Position numbers and translations under genes: made by a program
Source: Cyanobium sp. CZS25K
GTDB lineage: Bacteria > Cyanobacteriota > Cyanobacteriia > PCC-6307 > Cyanobiaceae
Assembly: GCA_030373325.1 (NCBI GenBank)
Contig: JAUCZB010000022.1
Span: 1 to 45,166 of the forward strand
Reading direction: 5' to 3'
DNA length: 45,166 bases
Shown: positions 32,153 to 40,134 of the stretch, one piece after another
How positions within the stretch are numbered: position 1 is the first letter of the stretch
Layout: each line of letters begins with the position of its first letter
Notes under the pieces: generated by a model
Seen by the model: only the letters and a program-made list of their open reading frames with translations
Database searches by the model: none
Told to the model about the DNA's origin: nothing

Positions 32153-33925
32153 TCAGAATTTGAACTGGGTCTGGATCAGGCCGCCGAACACGCTGCTCGA
32201 CTGGCCGATGGTGGTGAACTGGCCGTTGGGCCTGCTCAGGTAGAAGATCGCCGGGGTCACGCTGATGTTGTCGGTGACCTGGAACTTGTACCACCACTCC
32301 CAGGCGAAGTTGCCGTCCTGGGGCGTCTCGCCATTGCGCAGCGAAGTGGCGAACACCGGCTGACCCACGGCCATGCCGGCCTGGTTGCCCTTCATGAACA
32401 CGTCGGACCACTGCAGGCCCACGCTCCAGGACTGGCTGGCACCCCGGTTGGCCGACTGGTTGAAGGTGGGGACCCGGTCGAAACCGGTGGGCACGTTCAC
32501 CGTGGTGGCTCCGATCCGAACCGCCCTGGTCAGGGGGTTCAATTCAGGCTGGGTCATGGCGTTGTAGCCCCAGCCCAGGTTGATGGAGGGGATCCAACCG
32601 CTCTTCTTGGGCTGCCACGCAAAGGTCGTGGCGAAGTTGTTGGAATAGGAGGCCCTGGTGCCGAAGTTCTCCGAGCCCAGGAAGTTGTTGGTGATATTGG
32701 TGCAATCCACCGCCGGCTGGGCGAAGGAGGTGCCGCGGCGGAAGTTCTGGCCGCACTGGACATAGCTCCAGGCGAAGGCGAAGCGCCACTGCTTGCCGGC
32801 GATACCGGCCTGGGTGGTCCAGGTGCCGCGGCTGCGCTCATTCAGCAGGCCGCCTTGGTTCGGGTCGCCGTTGTCGCCTCTGGGGGCGACATAGGCCGTG
32901 GAGACCGCAAAGTAGGGCTTGCCCTTCTTCACGTTCTGCTTCCACATCAGGCCGAAGGTGGCGCCGGTGGCCTTGTTGTAAGTGCCGGGGGCGCCATGCA
33001 GTGCAAAGACGTCGAGAATCTCCGACTTGTAGAACCAGGGTGTGATCGCAAGAAACTCCGTGTTCCGAGCCCGGGCACCAATCAGGGCGGTGAAGTCGCT
33101 GCCGATGGGGAAGCGGTAGTAGAGACGGTCGATGTTGACAACGTCGGTACCTCCTGTGGGCGAGAAGGCGCGATCCAGCGCCATCAGGTTGTAGGGGTTG
33201 CCGGCGAAGGGGCTGTTGTTGAAATTGCCGCTGCGCAGACGGGTGTAGAGGAGATCCTTACCGGTGAAGCTGGTGAGGAAGTTGAGGCGCAGGTCGTAGT
33301 TGAAGACCGTGGCGCCCCAGTTGCGTCTGTTGTTGCTGGGGAATGCGTTGGCGGCACCGGCCGGAACTCCAGGGGCCAGGTTGGGCCGGCTCTGGTTGCC
33401 ACCGAAGGAGTTGGCACCGATCACGAAGACCGTGTCACCCTGGAGCTTGGTGGTGGTGGAGAACTGGGTGGCCTCCAGCTCACCCACCTTGGCCTCCAGG
33501 CCATCCACCCGGCCGCGCAGCACGGCGAGTTCCTTCTCGAACTCGGCCATCAGGCGCTTGAGCTCGTCGGTCACCTCGGTGATCCGGTCGAGGCAGGCGT
33601 TCAGCAGGGCCGCCGCTTCGTAACGGGTCATGGCCTGGCCGCCCTTGTAGGTGCCGTTCGGGTAGCCGGCGACGCAGCCGTAGCGCTCGATCAGGTTGGA
33701 GAGCGCCTGGTAGGCCCAGTCGGTGGGCTTGACGTCGGAAAACTGGTTGATGCTGGTGACCTGGTTCTGGGCTTCCCAGGCCTTGAAGCTGTCGATGTTC
33801 TGCTGCTCCATGTAGGTGGAGATGTCTTCCCGCTGGGCGGGGGAGATCTCACCGGCAGAAGCGGCCAGGGGCGCCAGCAGCCCAAGGGCTACCGGCGCCA
33901 GCAGAAAGCGCTGAAAGGGTTTCAT
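32153..33925 (-). CDS. SLH-domain outer-membrane porin (iron-uptake porin / SomA type), copy 1
   Basis: A 590-residue porin. A signal peptide (to AASAGE, about 25) precedes an S-layer-homology domain (about 56-115; INQFSDVKPTDWAYQALSNLIERYGCVAGY), which anchors to peptidoglycan-linked pyruvylated glycan. A short coiled coil (117-155) and an OprB-like beta-barrel follow, ending in the canonical terminal Phe (QTQFKF). Cyanobacterial SomA/SomB porins carry ions and small solutes; some are named iron-uptake porins. GAGGA six bases before the ATG is a fair ribosome-binding site. It has its own terminator and a near-identical SLH segment to copy 2. Confidence 0.93.
   Translation of the reverse strand: MKPFQRFLLAPVALGLLAPLAASAGEISPAQREDISTYMEQQNIDSFKAWEAQNQVTSINQFSDVKPTDWAYQALSNLIERYGCVAGYPNGTYKGGQAMTRYEAAALLNACLDRITEVTDELKRLMAEFEKELAVLRGRVDGLEAKVGELEATQFSTTTKLQGDTVFVIGANSFGGNQSRPNLAPGVPAGAANAFPSNNRRNWGATVFNYDLRLNFLTSFTGKDLLYTRLRSGNFNNSPFAGNPYNLMALDRAFSPTGGTDVVNIDRLYYRFPIGSDFTALIGARARNTEFLAITPWFYKSEILDVFALHGAPGTYNKATGATFGLMWKQNVKKGKPYFAVSTAYVAPRGDNGDPNQGGLLNERSRGTWTTQAGIAGKQWRFAFAWSYVQCGQNFRRGTSFAQPAVDCTNITNNFLGSENFGTRASYSNNFATTFAWQPKKSGWIPSINLGWGYNAMTQPELNPLTRAVRIGATTVNVPTGFDRVPTFNQSANRGASQSWSVGLQWSDVFMKGNQAGMAVGQPVFATSLRNGETPQDGNFAWEWWYKFQVTDNISVTPAIFYLSRPNGQFTTIGQSSSVFGGLIQTQFKF
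33444..33760. repeat. 317-bp direct repeat, copy A (porin SLH and coiled-coil region)
   Basis: It aligns without gaps to 35447-35763 with about four mismatches by eye, all in the coiled-coil part; the SLH-coding part appears identical. The flanking barrel regions are strongly diverged. This suggests recent gene conversion or strong constraint at DNA level. Confidence 0.9.
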
Positions 33926-33970
33926 TGGTCCTCACACCAAAAAGAGGAATCCCCAGCAGGGGACGGCGCA

Positions 33971-33976
33971 AAGCTA
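33971..33976 (-). promoter_or_regulatory. Candidate -10 element of porin copy 1
   Basis: The minus strand reads CCCTAGCTTTGC. TAGCTT would give a start near 33964, about 38 bases before the ATG. The palindrome GTGATCAC (34005-34012) lies about 30 bases upstream of it and may be an operator half-site pair. Confidence 0.38.
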
Positions 33977-34061
33977 GGGGAACACTTCCGCCCTGCCCCC
34001 CGGCGTGATCACATCGGGAGGTATCGCTCAAAACATGGGAATCGGCACGAGGGGCACAAAG

Positions 34062-34089
34062 AAAAAGCCCGGCTGCATGGCAGCCGGGC
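34062..34089 (-). terminator. Intrinsic terminator of the second porin gene
   Basis: GCCCGGCTGC (34067-34076) and GCAGCCGGGC (34080-34089) form a perfect ten-pair stem with a three-base loop, followed on the minus strand by five T residues (34066-34062). It lies 39 bases after the porin 2 stop. Confidence 0.93.
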
Positions 34090-34128
34090 GATTGTTGAGG
34101 ACGTTGTGAGGGGGTTGATCCTGAAGGA

Positions 34129-35883
34129 TCAGAACTTGAAGGTGGTCTTGATGAGACCGCCGAAGTTGTTGAAGTCGGAGCCATTCACGTTGACGGCACC
34201 GACGTTCTTCGACACCTGGCCCAGGGGAGCGCTCAGGTAGAAGAGGGCGGGGGTCACGCTGATGTTGTCGGTGACCTGGAACTTGTACCACCACTCCCAG
34301 GCGTAGTTGCCATCGACGATGGCGCTCGAGGGAGCGACACCAGCCAGGGTGCCGGCGGAGACGGCGGTCAGGAAGGTGGGCTGACCCACGGCCATGCCGA
34401 AGGAGTTGCCCTTGATGAACACGTCATCCCACTGCAGGCCCACATACCAGGACTGGCTGGTGGCCTTGGTGATGCCGGTGGTGGAGACCAGATTCGTGGC
34501 GTCGTTGATGGTGGTGCCGTTGAAGTTGCTGGTGTTGATGCCCCAGCCGGTGCTGATGGAGGGGATCCAGCCCGAGTTGCTGGGCTGCCAGTAGGCGCTG
34601 ATGCCCACCGAGTTGCTGGCGTCAGCGTTCACAAAGAAGGTGTTCGCCAGCGGGGTGGCATTGCCGCCGTAGGTACCCGCGCCACCGGAGGAGTAGGTGT
34701 AGGCCGCCGCAATTCCGAAGTTGGAACCGGTGTAGGCAATCTGAGCCGTACCCGTCTGGCTGGAGCAATCGGTGCCGATGCCACCGCAACCGCCAAGGAA
34801 GCTCGGGTTGTTGGTGCTCGGGGAGCCGTTGTCACCATTGGCGGAGACGTAGTTGACGCTCACGCTGAAGCCGCCGCTCTTCCACCACAGACCGCCACCA
34901 GCACCCAGGTTGAGGCTGTAGGCACCGGGAGCACCGGCGTAGGTGAAGATGTCGAGGACGGTGTCAGCCGGGTAGGCGGAAGGCCACACGGCGAGCATGT
35001 CGTCCTGACGGACGCGTCCACCGATGGTGGCGGTGAAGCCGGAGCCGATGGGGAACTGGTAGAAGAGGCGGTTGATGGCCACCACGTCACCACAGTCGGC
35101 GAGGCCGCAACCTTCCTCAAAGCCGGCCTCAAGGGCATTCAGGCCCACGGTGGGCTGGCCGAAGGCGGACTCGGCGAAGTTACCGGCGCGCAGTTGGGTG
35201 CGCAGCAGGTCCTTGCCGGTGAAGCTGGTGTCGAAGTTGAGCTTGATGTCGTAGTTGAACACCGTGGCGCCCTGGGTGGCGCGGGCCTGGTCCTGCCAGG
35301 TGTTCCGGGTGGTCGTGAAGCCCGGGACGAAGGGGCTGGCGGAAGACCTAAATTCAGGAACGCCTGCAAAGAGGGCAGCAGCGGGGCTGACGCGAGCGTT
35401 GCCGCCGTAGCTGTTGGCGCCGATGACGAAGGTGGCCTTACCGTTCAGCTTGGTGGTGGTGGAGAACTGGGTGGCCTCGAGCTCGCCCACCTTGGCCTCC
35501 AGGCCATCCACCCGGCCGCGCAGCACGGCAAGTTCCTTCTCGAACTCGGCCATCAGACGCTTGAGCTCGTCGGTCACCTCGGTGATCCGGTCGAGGCAGG
35601 CGTTCAGCAGGGCCGCCGCTTCGTAACGGGTCATGGCCTGGCCGCCCTTGTAGGTGCCGTTCGGGTAGCCGGCGACGCAGCCGTAGCGCTCGATCAGGTT
35701 GGAGAGCGCCTGGTAGGCCCAGTCGGTGGGCTTGACGTCGGAAAACTGGTTGATGCTGGTGACTTGCTCCTCGGTGGCGTACTGGTTGACGCCGTCGATG
35801 TTGAGCTCAGCAGCCTGAACCGCCACAGGGGCGAGCAGGCCGAGAGCTGCGGGAGCAACCAGCAGTTGCTGGAAGAGTTTCAT
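34129..35883 (-). CDS. SLH-domain outer-membrane porin (iron-uptake porin / SomA type), copy 2
   Basis: A 584-residue porin with the same plan as copy 1. The signal peptide ends at VQAAE (about 25), an SLH domain spans about 42-100, a coiled coil about 102-140, and an OprB-like barrel ends KTTFKF. It lacks the roughly 15-residue helical insert seen between the signal peptide and SLH of copy 1. ATG 35883 is preceded by GAGGAA. A small hairpin (GGCGC-aat-GCGCC, 35903-35915) lies in the leader. The barrel is Ser/Thr/Gly-rich and clearly diverged from copy 1, so solute preference probably differs. Confidence 0.93.
   Translation of the reverse strand: MKLFQQLLVAPAALGLLAPVAVQAAELNIDGVNQYATEEQVTSINQFSDVKPTDWAYQALSNLIERYGCVAGYPNGTYKGGQAMTRYEAAALLNACLDRITEVTDELKRLMAEFEKELAVLRGRVDGLEAKVGELEATQFSTTTKLNGKATFVIGANSYGGNARVSPAAALFAGVPEFRSSASPFVPGFTTTRNTWQDQARATQGATVFNYDIKLNFDTSFTGKDLLRTQLRAGNFAESAFGQPTVGLNALEAGFEEGCGLADCGDVVAINRLFYQFPIGSGFTATIGGRVRQDDMLAVWPSAYPADTVLDIFTYAGAPGAYSLNLGAGGGLWWKSGGFSVSVNYVSANGDNGSPSTNNPSFLGGCGGIGTDCSSQTGTAQIAYTGSNFGIAAAYTYSSGGAGTYGGNATPLANTFFVNADASNSVGISAYWQPSNSGWIPSISTGWGINTSNFNGTTINDATNLVSTTGITKATSQSWYVGLQWDDVFIKGNSFGMAVGQPTFLTAVSAGTLAGVAPSSAIVDGNYAWEWWYKFQVTDNISVTPALFYLSAPLGQVSKNVGAVNVNGSDFNNFGGLIKTTFKF
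35447..35763. repeat. 317-bp direct repeat, copy B (porin SLH and coiled-coil region)
   Basis: This is the partner of 33444-33760 at a constant offset of 2003 bases with no indels. Identity ends abruptly at GTGAC, the codons just before the SLH domain. Confidence 0.9.
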
Positions 35884-36010
35884 GGGTTCCTCACACGGAA
35901 GCGGCGCAATGCGCCAGACGCACAATCCCCCAGGGAGGCCTGGCCATCCAGTGTCCATGTGCCAGAAAACACAACGTCCGGTACCCGGGGCTGCTGCCAG
36001 AGTGCCGCCC

Positions 36011-37579
36011 ATGAAGGCCCTGTGGGCGTCCCTGCCCTTCCTGCCCCTGTTGCTGACGGCGGCGCCGCGCAGCTTCCTGGCCCATGACGAGGGCTACTAC
36101 GCCCTGCAGGCCCGCTGGATCGCCCAGAGCGGCCAGTGGCTGGGTCCCCCCTGGTGGGACCAGGTGATCTTCGATCGCAGCATCGGCCTGCCCTGGCTGA
36201 TCGCCGCGGCCTACCGGCTGCTGGGAGTGGCGCCCTGGGTGGCCCATCTGCCGTCCCTGCTCGCCGCCGTGGTTTCCCTGCTGCTCACGGCGGCCCTGGC
36301 CAGGCACCTGCTGGGGGGCAACGGGGCCGGCTGGCTTGCCGCGGCCGTGCTGGCGCTCACGCCCCTCTGGCTCGACTACGCCCACCTGGCCAGCCAGGAC
36401 ATGCCGCTGCTGGCCCTGGAACTGCTGGGCATCCTGGCCCTGCTGCGGGCGGGCGACGGGCCGCCACAACACTGGACGTTTCTCGCCGGGGCCTGGATCG
36501 GCCCGGCCTTCCTGATCAAGGGCTTCATGGTGGCGCTGCCGTTGGTGGCTCTGCTGCCGTTCGCGCTGCTGGAGCGCCGTGCCGTGCTGGGGCGGCCCGC
36601 CTTCTGGCTGGGCCTGGCCCTGGGCTGGCTGCCGGTGGTCCTCTGGCTGGGCCTGAGCCTGCAGGTGCTTGGCCTGCCGGTGGTGGCGGGCCTGTGGCAG
36701 AAGCTGCTCTACCTCTCCGAAAGCGACGTCTACAGCGCCGGGCCGCTCTATTACCTCTGGAACCTGCCGGCCAACACCTTCCCCTGGTGCCTGTTCGCCC
36801 TGGCCGGCTGGCGCGGCTGGCTGGCGTCACCGATGGATCGGGCCCGGCGCCTGCTGCTGCTCCTCTATCCCCTGCTGCTGCTGCTCCTGCTCAGCGCCTT
36901 CCGCACCAAGACGCCCTATTACGGGCTGCAGCTCACCCCCTTTCTCGCCCTGGCGGCGACGGCCGGACTGCGCTCCTGGAGCACGGCAGCAGGCAGGGGG
37001 CCCCGCTGGGCGAGCCTGGGCGCGGCAGGCCTGGGACTGCTCCTGCTCCTGGCGGCGGCGGTGGTGGTGCTCTGGCCAGGCGCCCCGGCCGGGCGTCTGC
37101 TGGCCCATGGGGTGGCCGCCCTGGCACCAGCGCCGGAGCTGTTCGCCGTGGCGGCGGGGTCGCTGGGCCTGGCCTGGGCCCTGGTGCCCTGGTGTGGCCA
37201 CGGCCCTCGGCGACTGGGGGCCCTGCTGGCCGGCCCCTGGCTGGCCCTGGCCCTGCTGGTCCAGGCGGGCCTGTTCAGCGACCGCAGCCCCCTGCAGCGG
37301 CAGGCCCTGGCACGGCCGGAGGCCGAGGCAGCGCTGGCGGCGGGACCCATCGCCGCCGCGGCCGGCGCCCCCCTCAGCGGCGAGGAGCATGCGGGGCTGA
37401 TCCTGGTGGCCCTGGCCAGCCCCAGGCTCATCCCCCGGATCAGCGCCCCGGAGCGGGTCCCCCCCGGGGAGCGGGTGTGGATCCGGCGCCACGAGCTGCC
37501 GGCCGGATGGGACCTGAGGCTGCAGGCCCCGGCGCTGGAGCCCTGGGTGCTGGCGGAAGCGTCGGGAGCCGCCCGATGA
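36011..37579 (+). CDS. GT-C glycosyltransferase, family 39 (ArnT-like), gene 1 of cassette
   Basis: A 522-residue integral membrane protein with about 11 hydrophobic segments. The first periplasmic loop has the catalytic AHDEGYYALQARWIAQSG (D26, E27), followed by GLPWLIAAAYRLLG and the AHLPSLLAAVVSLLL helix usual in polyprenyl-phosphate-dependent GT39/PMT_2 enzymes. These move a sugar from a polyprenyl-phosphate donor to lipid A, protein or glycan on the outer face of the membrane. The C-terminal 60 residues are soluble. It is the first gene of the cassette; its stop overlaps the next start (ATGA, 37576-37579). It is divergent from porin 2 by 127 bases, with no clear promoter. Confidence 0.88.
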   Translation: MKALWASLPFLPLLLTAAPRSFLAHDEGYYALQARWIAQSGQWLGPPWWDQVIFDRSIGLPWLIAAAYRLLGVAPWVAHLPSLLAAVVSLLLTAALARHLLGGNGAGWLAAAVLALTPLWLDYAHLASQDMPLLALELLGILALLRAGDGPPQHWTFLAGAWIGPAFLIKGFMVALPLVALLPFALLERRAVLGRPAFWLGLALGWLPVVLWLGLSLQVLGLPVVAGLWQKLLYLSESDVYSAGPLYYLWNLPANTFPWCLFALAGWRGWLASPMDRARRLLLLLYPLLLLLLLSAFRTKTPYYGLQLTPFLALAATAGLRSWSTAAGRGPRWASLGAAGLGLLLLLAAAVVVLWPGAPAGRLLAHGVAALAPAPELFAVAAGSLGLAWALVPWCGHGPRRLGALLAGPWLALALLVQAGLFSDRSPLQRQALARPEAEAALAAGPIAAAAGAPLSGEEHAGLILVALASPRLIPRISAPERVPPGERVWIRRHELPAGWDLRLQAPALEPWVLAEASGAAR

Positions 37580-40134
37580 CGTCGATCCGGAGCCGGGACG
37601 GGTGGATCCTGCTGGGGTTGTGGCTGGCGGGGCTGCTCCTGGATGTCCTCTGGCTGCAGCACCACGCCCAGCCGCCGGCCTGGGATCAGGGGGAACATCT
37701 GAGCCGCGCCCTGGGGGTGTGGCAGGTGATCAGGGAAGCCGCGCCCTTCGATCCGCTCTGGTGGCAGCGTCTCTGGGCCGAAGCCCCCACCTACCGGGGC
37801 CCCCTCACCTATCTGGTGACGGCGCCGGTGTTCAGCCTGCTGGGGCCGGGGTATGGCAGCGCGATTCTCTCCAACGGCCTGTTCCAGGCCCTGCTGCTGG
37901 GGAGCCTCTACGGCCTGGGGCGCCTGGCCCACAGCCGGTCCGCCGGCCTCTGGGCCGCCTTTCTCTGCGGTATCTCGCCGGCCCTGCTGAACCAGCGCAG
38001 CGACTACCTGATCGATTTCAGCCTGACGGCCGTGCTCACGGCCACCTGGTGGCTGCTGAGCGTGCGGGTGCTGGGTCGGCCTCGGCACCGGTGGCTGTGG
38101 AGCCTCGGCTGCGGCCTGGGACTCGGGGCCGTCGTCCTGACGCGGCCCACGGGGCTGCTGATGCTCTGGCTGCCCCTGCTTGGCCTGTTCTGGTTTGCCC
38201 TGGTTCCCCTGGGCCAGCGGGGTCGGCCTCGGAGCCGGCCGCACCGTCTCGGCCGGCTGGCCCAGCTGCTGCTGGCGGCGGCCGCGGCCGGGGCGGTGGC
38301 CTGGCCCTGGTGGAGCCAGAACTGGCTGACCATCCTCTCCACGATCAACAAGGCCCGTCAGTGGGGCGTCCTTTACCAGGAAGGTCTGGAGGCGAACACC
38401 CTGGCGGGATGGCTGTACTACCCCCGTCTGCTGCCGACCATGGTCGGGGCCGCCCTGGTGGCGATGGTTGTGGCGGGAGGGTTGCTGAGCTGGTGGCTGA
38501 GCTGGTGGCGGCGGCGCGCCCCCTCCCCTGCCCCCTGGCCGTGGCGGAGGCTCGCCTGGTGGCTGAGCTTTCCGCTCGGTGCCCTGCTGCTGGCCACGCT
38601 GATGAGCACCAAGGACTTCCGCTTCGTGCTCCCGCTGGTGCCCCAGCTCTGCCTCGGCCTGGGGATCGTGCTTGCCTCGGCCGCCGGCCGCTGGACACCC
38701 TTCTGGAGGCTGGCGGTGGTGGGGATCGGGATCTGGGGCGCCCTGGCCAGTCAGTTCGCCCTGGCGGCCAATCCGACCGCTTTCCCGCCGCGGCCACCCA
38801 TTCCCGCTCCCTCCTGGCCCCTGGAGGAGATCGTCGCCACGATCCGGGAGCGCCGTCCGCACCAGCTCTCCACGCTGGCGGTGCTTCCCGACAGCCAGGG
38901 GCTGAACGCCTTCAATCTCGACGCCGAAGGTCGCCGTCAGGACTTCCGCGTCGCCGCCCGCCAGACCGTGGCGCCCCTCGACCAGCTCGATGGCGACCTG
39001 GCCGGCTTCGACTGGTTCCTGCTCAAGGGGGGCGATCAGGGGGTGATGAGCGACGCCCGCCAGGCCGCCCTGGACGGGATGGTGCGCCGGTCGGCCGCCT
39101 TCCAGCCGGCAGGCCGCTGGCCCCTGCCGGACGGCAGCAGCGCCGAGCTGTTCCGGCGTCGGGATCCGAGCCTGGAGGTGACGCCGGTGGCCTGCGGGCC
39201 GACGCCGGCCCTCCAGCTGAGCCTGGCCGTCGCACCGCCACCCCCCCTGCGGCCGGGGGCGCCAGCGGTGCTGGTGAGCCGCCTGCGGGGGCCGGCGGCC
39301 GAGCTGCGGGACGGCCTGCTGCTGCTCGACTGGCGACTGGAAGCCCGCGGGAACCCAGGCGATGCCGCCGCTGCAGGTCCGCCGTCCTCCTGGCGCCACC
39401 ACCGCGGCATCGGCCAGGGGATGGTGCGCGCCAACCCCGCTGGTTGTCTGGAGGTACGCGAGCGGCTGGCCCTGGTGGTGCCGGCAACCCTGGCCGACGG
39501 CTCCTACCGGGTGCGCGCCCGCGCCCTCGACGGCCAGGGGCGTCCGCTGGCCCTGCGCAGCGCGCCGCTCACGCTGACGGTGGCGGCCGGGGGTGGGGCC
39601 GACGCCCCCACCGTGGACGGAGCCCCCGGCGGGGAGGGAGCCCCCGGAGGGGAGGGAGGAGGGGCGCCCCCCAACCGCATCGACCAGCTGCTCCAGCTCG
39701 GCAGGCTCCTGCGCCAGGGTGATCTGGATCGGCTGTTCCGCCAGGTGGGGCAGATCAACCAGCGGGATCCCCAGCAGACCTATCTGGCCCAGGGGGAGCG
39801 GCTGCTGCGGGCGCGATTGCTGGAGCGACCCTCCCTCGCCGGGGATGGCCACCTGGAGGACCTCTATGGTCTGGCCCTGGCCCAGGCGCTGCAGCGGCAC
39901 GCCGATGGGGCCGTCGACACCCTGCAGCGCATCGTGTCCCTTGAACCCACCAATTCCCATGCCCTGATGGCCCTCGGCTTCGTGCAGCTCTACCGGTTTC
40001 ACCCCGGCCAGGCCCAGACGGCGCTCGATGCCGCCGCCCGGCTCGACCCCGGCAACCGAACCCTGCGAACGCTGCGGATCGTGGCCAGCGGCCTGCGGCT
40101 GGATGTGGCGGGCACCCTGGCGCTGCTGCGATGA
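37576..40134 (+). CDS. GT-C glycosyltransferase fused to beta-sandwich and TPR regions, gene 2
   Basis: An 852-residue protein. Residues about 1-400 are a GT39-like membrane domain with an acidic first loop (AWDQGEHLSRALGVWQVIREA; D37, E40) and about ten helices. A soluble part from about 410 includes a beta-sandwich-like segment (GSYRVRARALDGQGRPLALRSAPLTLTV), a Gly/Pro/Glu linker coded by an 18-bp tandem repeat, and C-terminal TPR-like helices (AVDTLQRIVSLEPTNSHALMALGFVQLYRFHPGQA). The TPR end may dock a partner in the periplasm, which is inference. ATGA overlaps join it to both neighbours. Confidence 0.82.
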   Translation: MTSIRSRDGWILLGLWLAGLLLDVLWLQHHAQPPAWDQGEHLSRALGVWQVIREAAPFDPLWWQRLWAEAPTYRGPLTYLVTAPVFSLLGPGYGSAILSNGLFQALLLGSLYGLGRLAHSRSAGLWAAFLCGISPALLNQRSDYLIDFSLTAVLTATWWLLSVRVLGRPRHRWLWSLGCGLGLGAVVLTRPTGLLMLWLPLLGLFWFALVPLGQRGRPRSRPHRLGRLAQLLLAAAAAGAVAWPWWSQNWLTILSTINKARQWGVLYQEGLEANTLAGWLYYPRLLPTMVGAALVAMVVAGGLLSWWLSWWRRRAPSPAPWPWRRLAWWLSFPLGALLLATLMSTKDFRFVLPLVPQLCLGLGIVLASAAGRWTPFWRLAVVGIGIWGALASQFALAANPTAFPPRPPIPAPSWPLEEIVATIRERRPHQLSTLAVLPDSQGLNAFNLDAEGRRQDFRVAARQTVAPLDQLDGDLAGFDWFLLKGGDQGVMSDARQAALDGMVRRSAAFQPAGRWPLPDGSSAELFRRRDPSLEVTPVACGPTPALQLSLAVAPPPPLRPGAPAVLVSRLRGPAAELRDGLLLLDWRLEARGNPGDAAAAGPPSSWRHHRGIGQGMVRANPAGCLEVRERLALVVPATLADGSYRVRARALDGQGRPLALRSAPLTLTVAAGGGADAPTVDGAPGGEGAPGGEGGGAPPNRIDQLLQLGRLLRQGDLDRLFRQVGQINQRDPQQTYLAQGERLLRARLLERPSLAGDGHLEDLYGLALAQALQRHADGAVDTLQRIVSLEPTNSHALMALGFVQLYRFHPGQAQTALDAAARLDPGNRTLRTLRIVASGLRLDVAGTLALLR
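39619..39654 (+). repeat. Tandem repeat, two 18-bp units
   Basis: GGAGCCCCCGGCGGGGAG is followed directly by a copy with one change (C to A), coding GAPGGE twice in the linker of the second GT-C protein. A further GGAG-rich partial unit follows. Confidence 0.85.

Noticed and set aside
31403..34240. Plus-strand open frame of 945 codons opposite the J-domain and first porin genes
   Set aside because: It crosses two terminators and a gene boundary and shows no recognisable fold; it is a composition shadow of the minus-strand genes.
39619..39654. Possible CRISPR-like or regulatory repeat
   Set aside because: There are only two adjacent 18-bp units in frame within a coding region, encoding a Gly/Pro/Glu linker, with no spacers.
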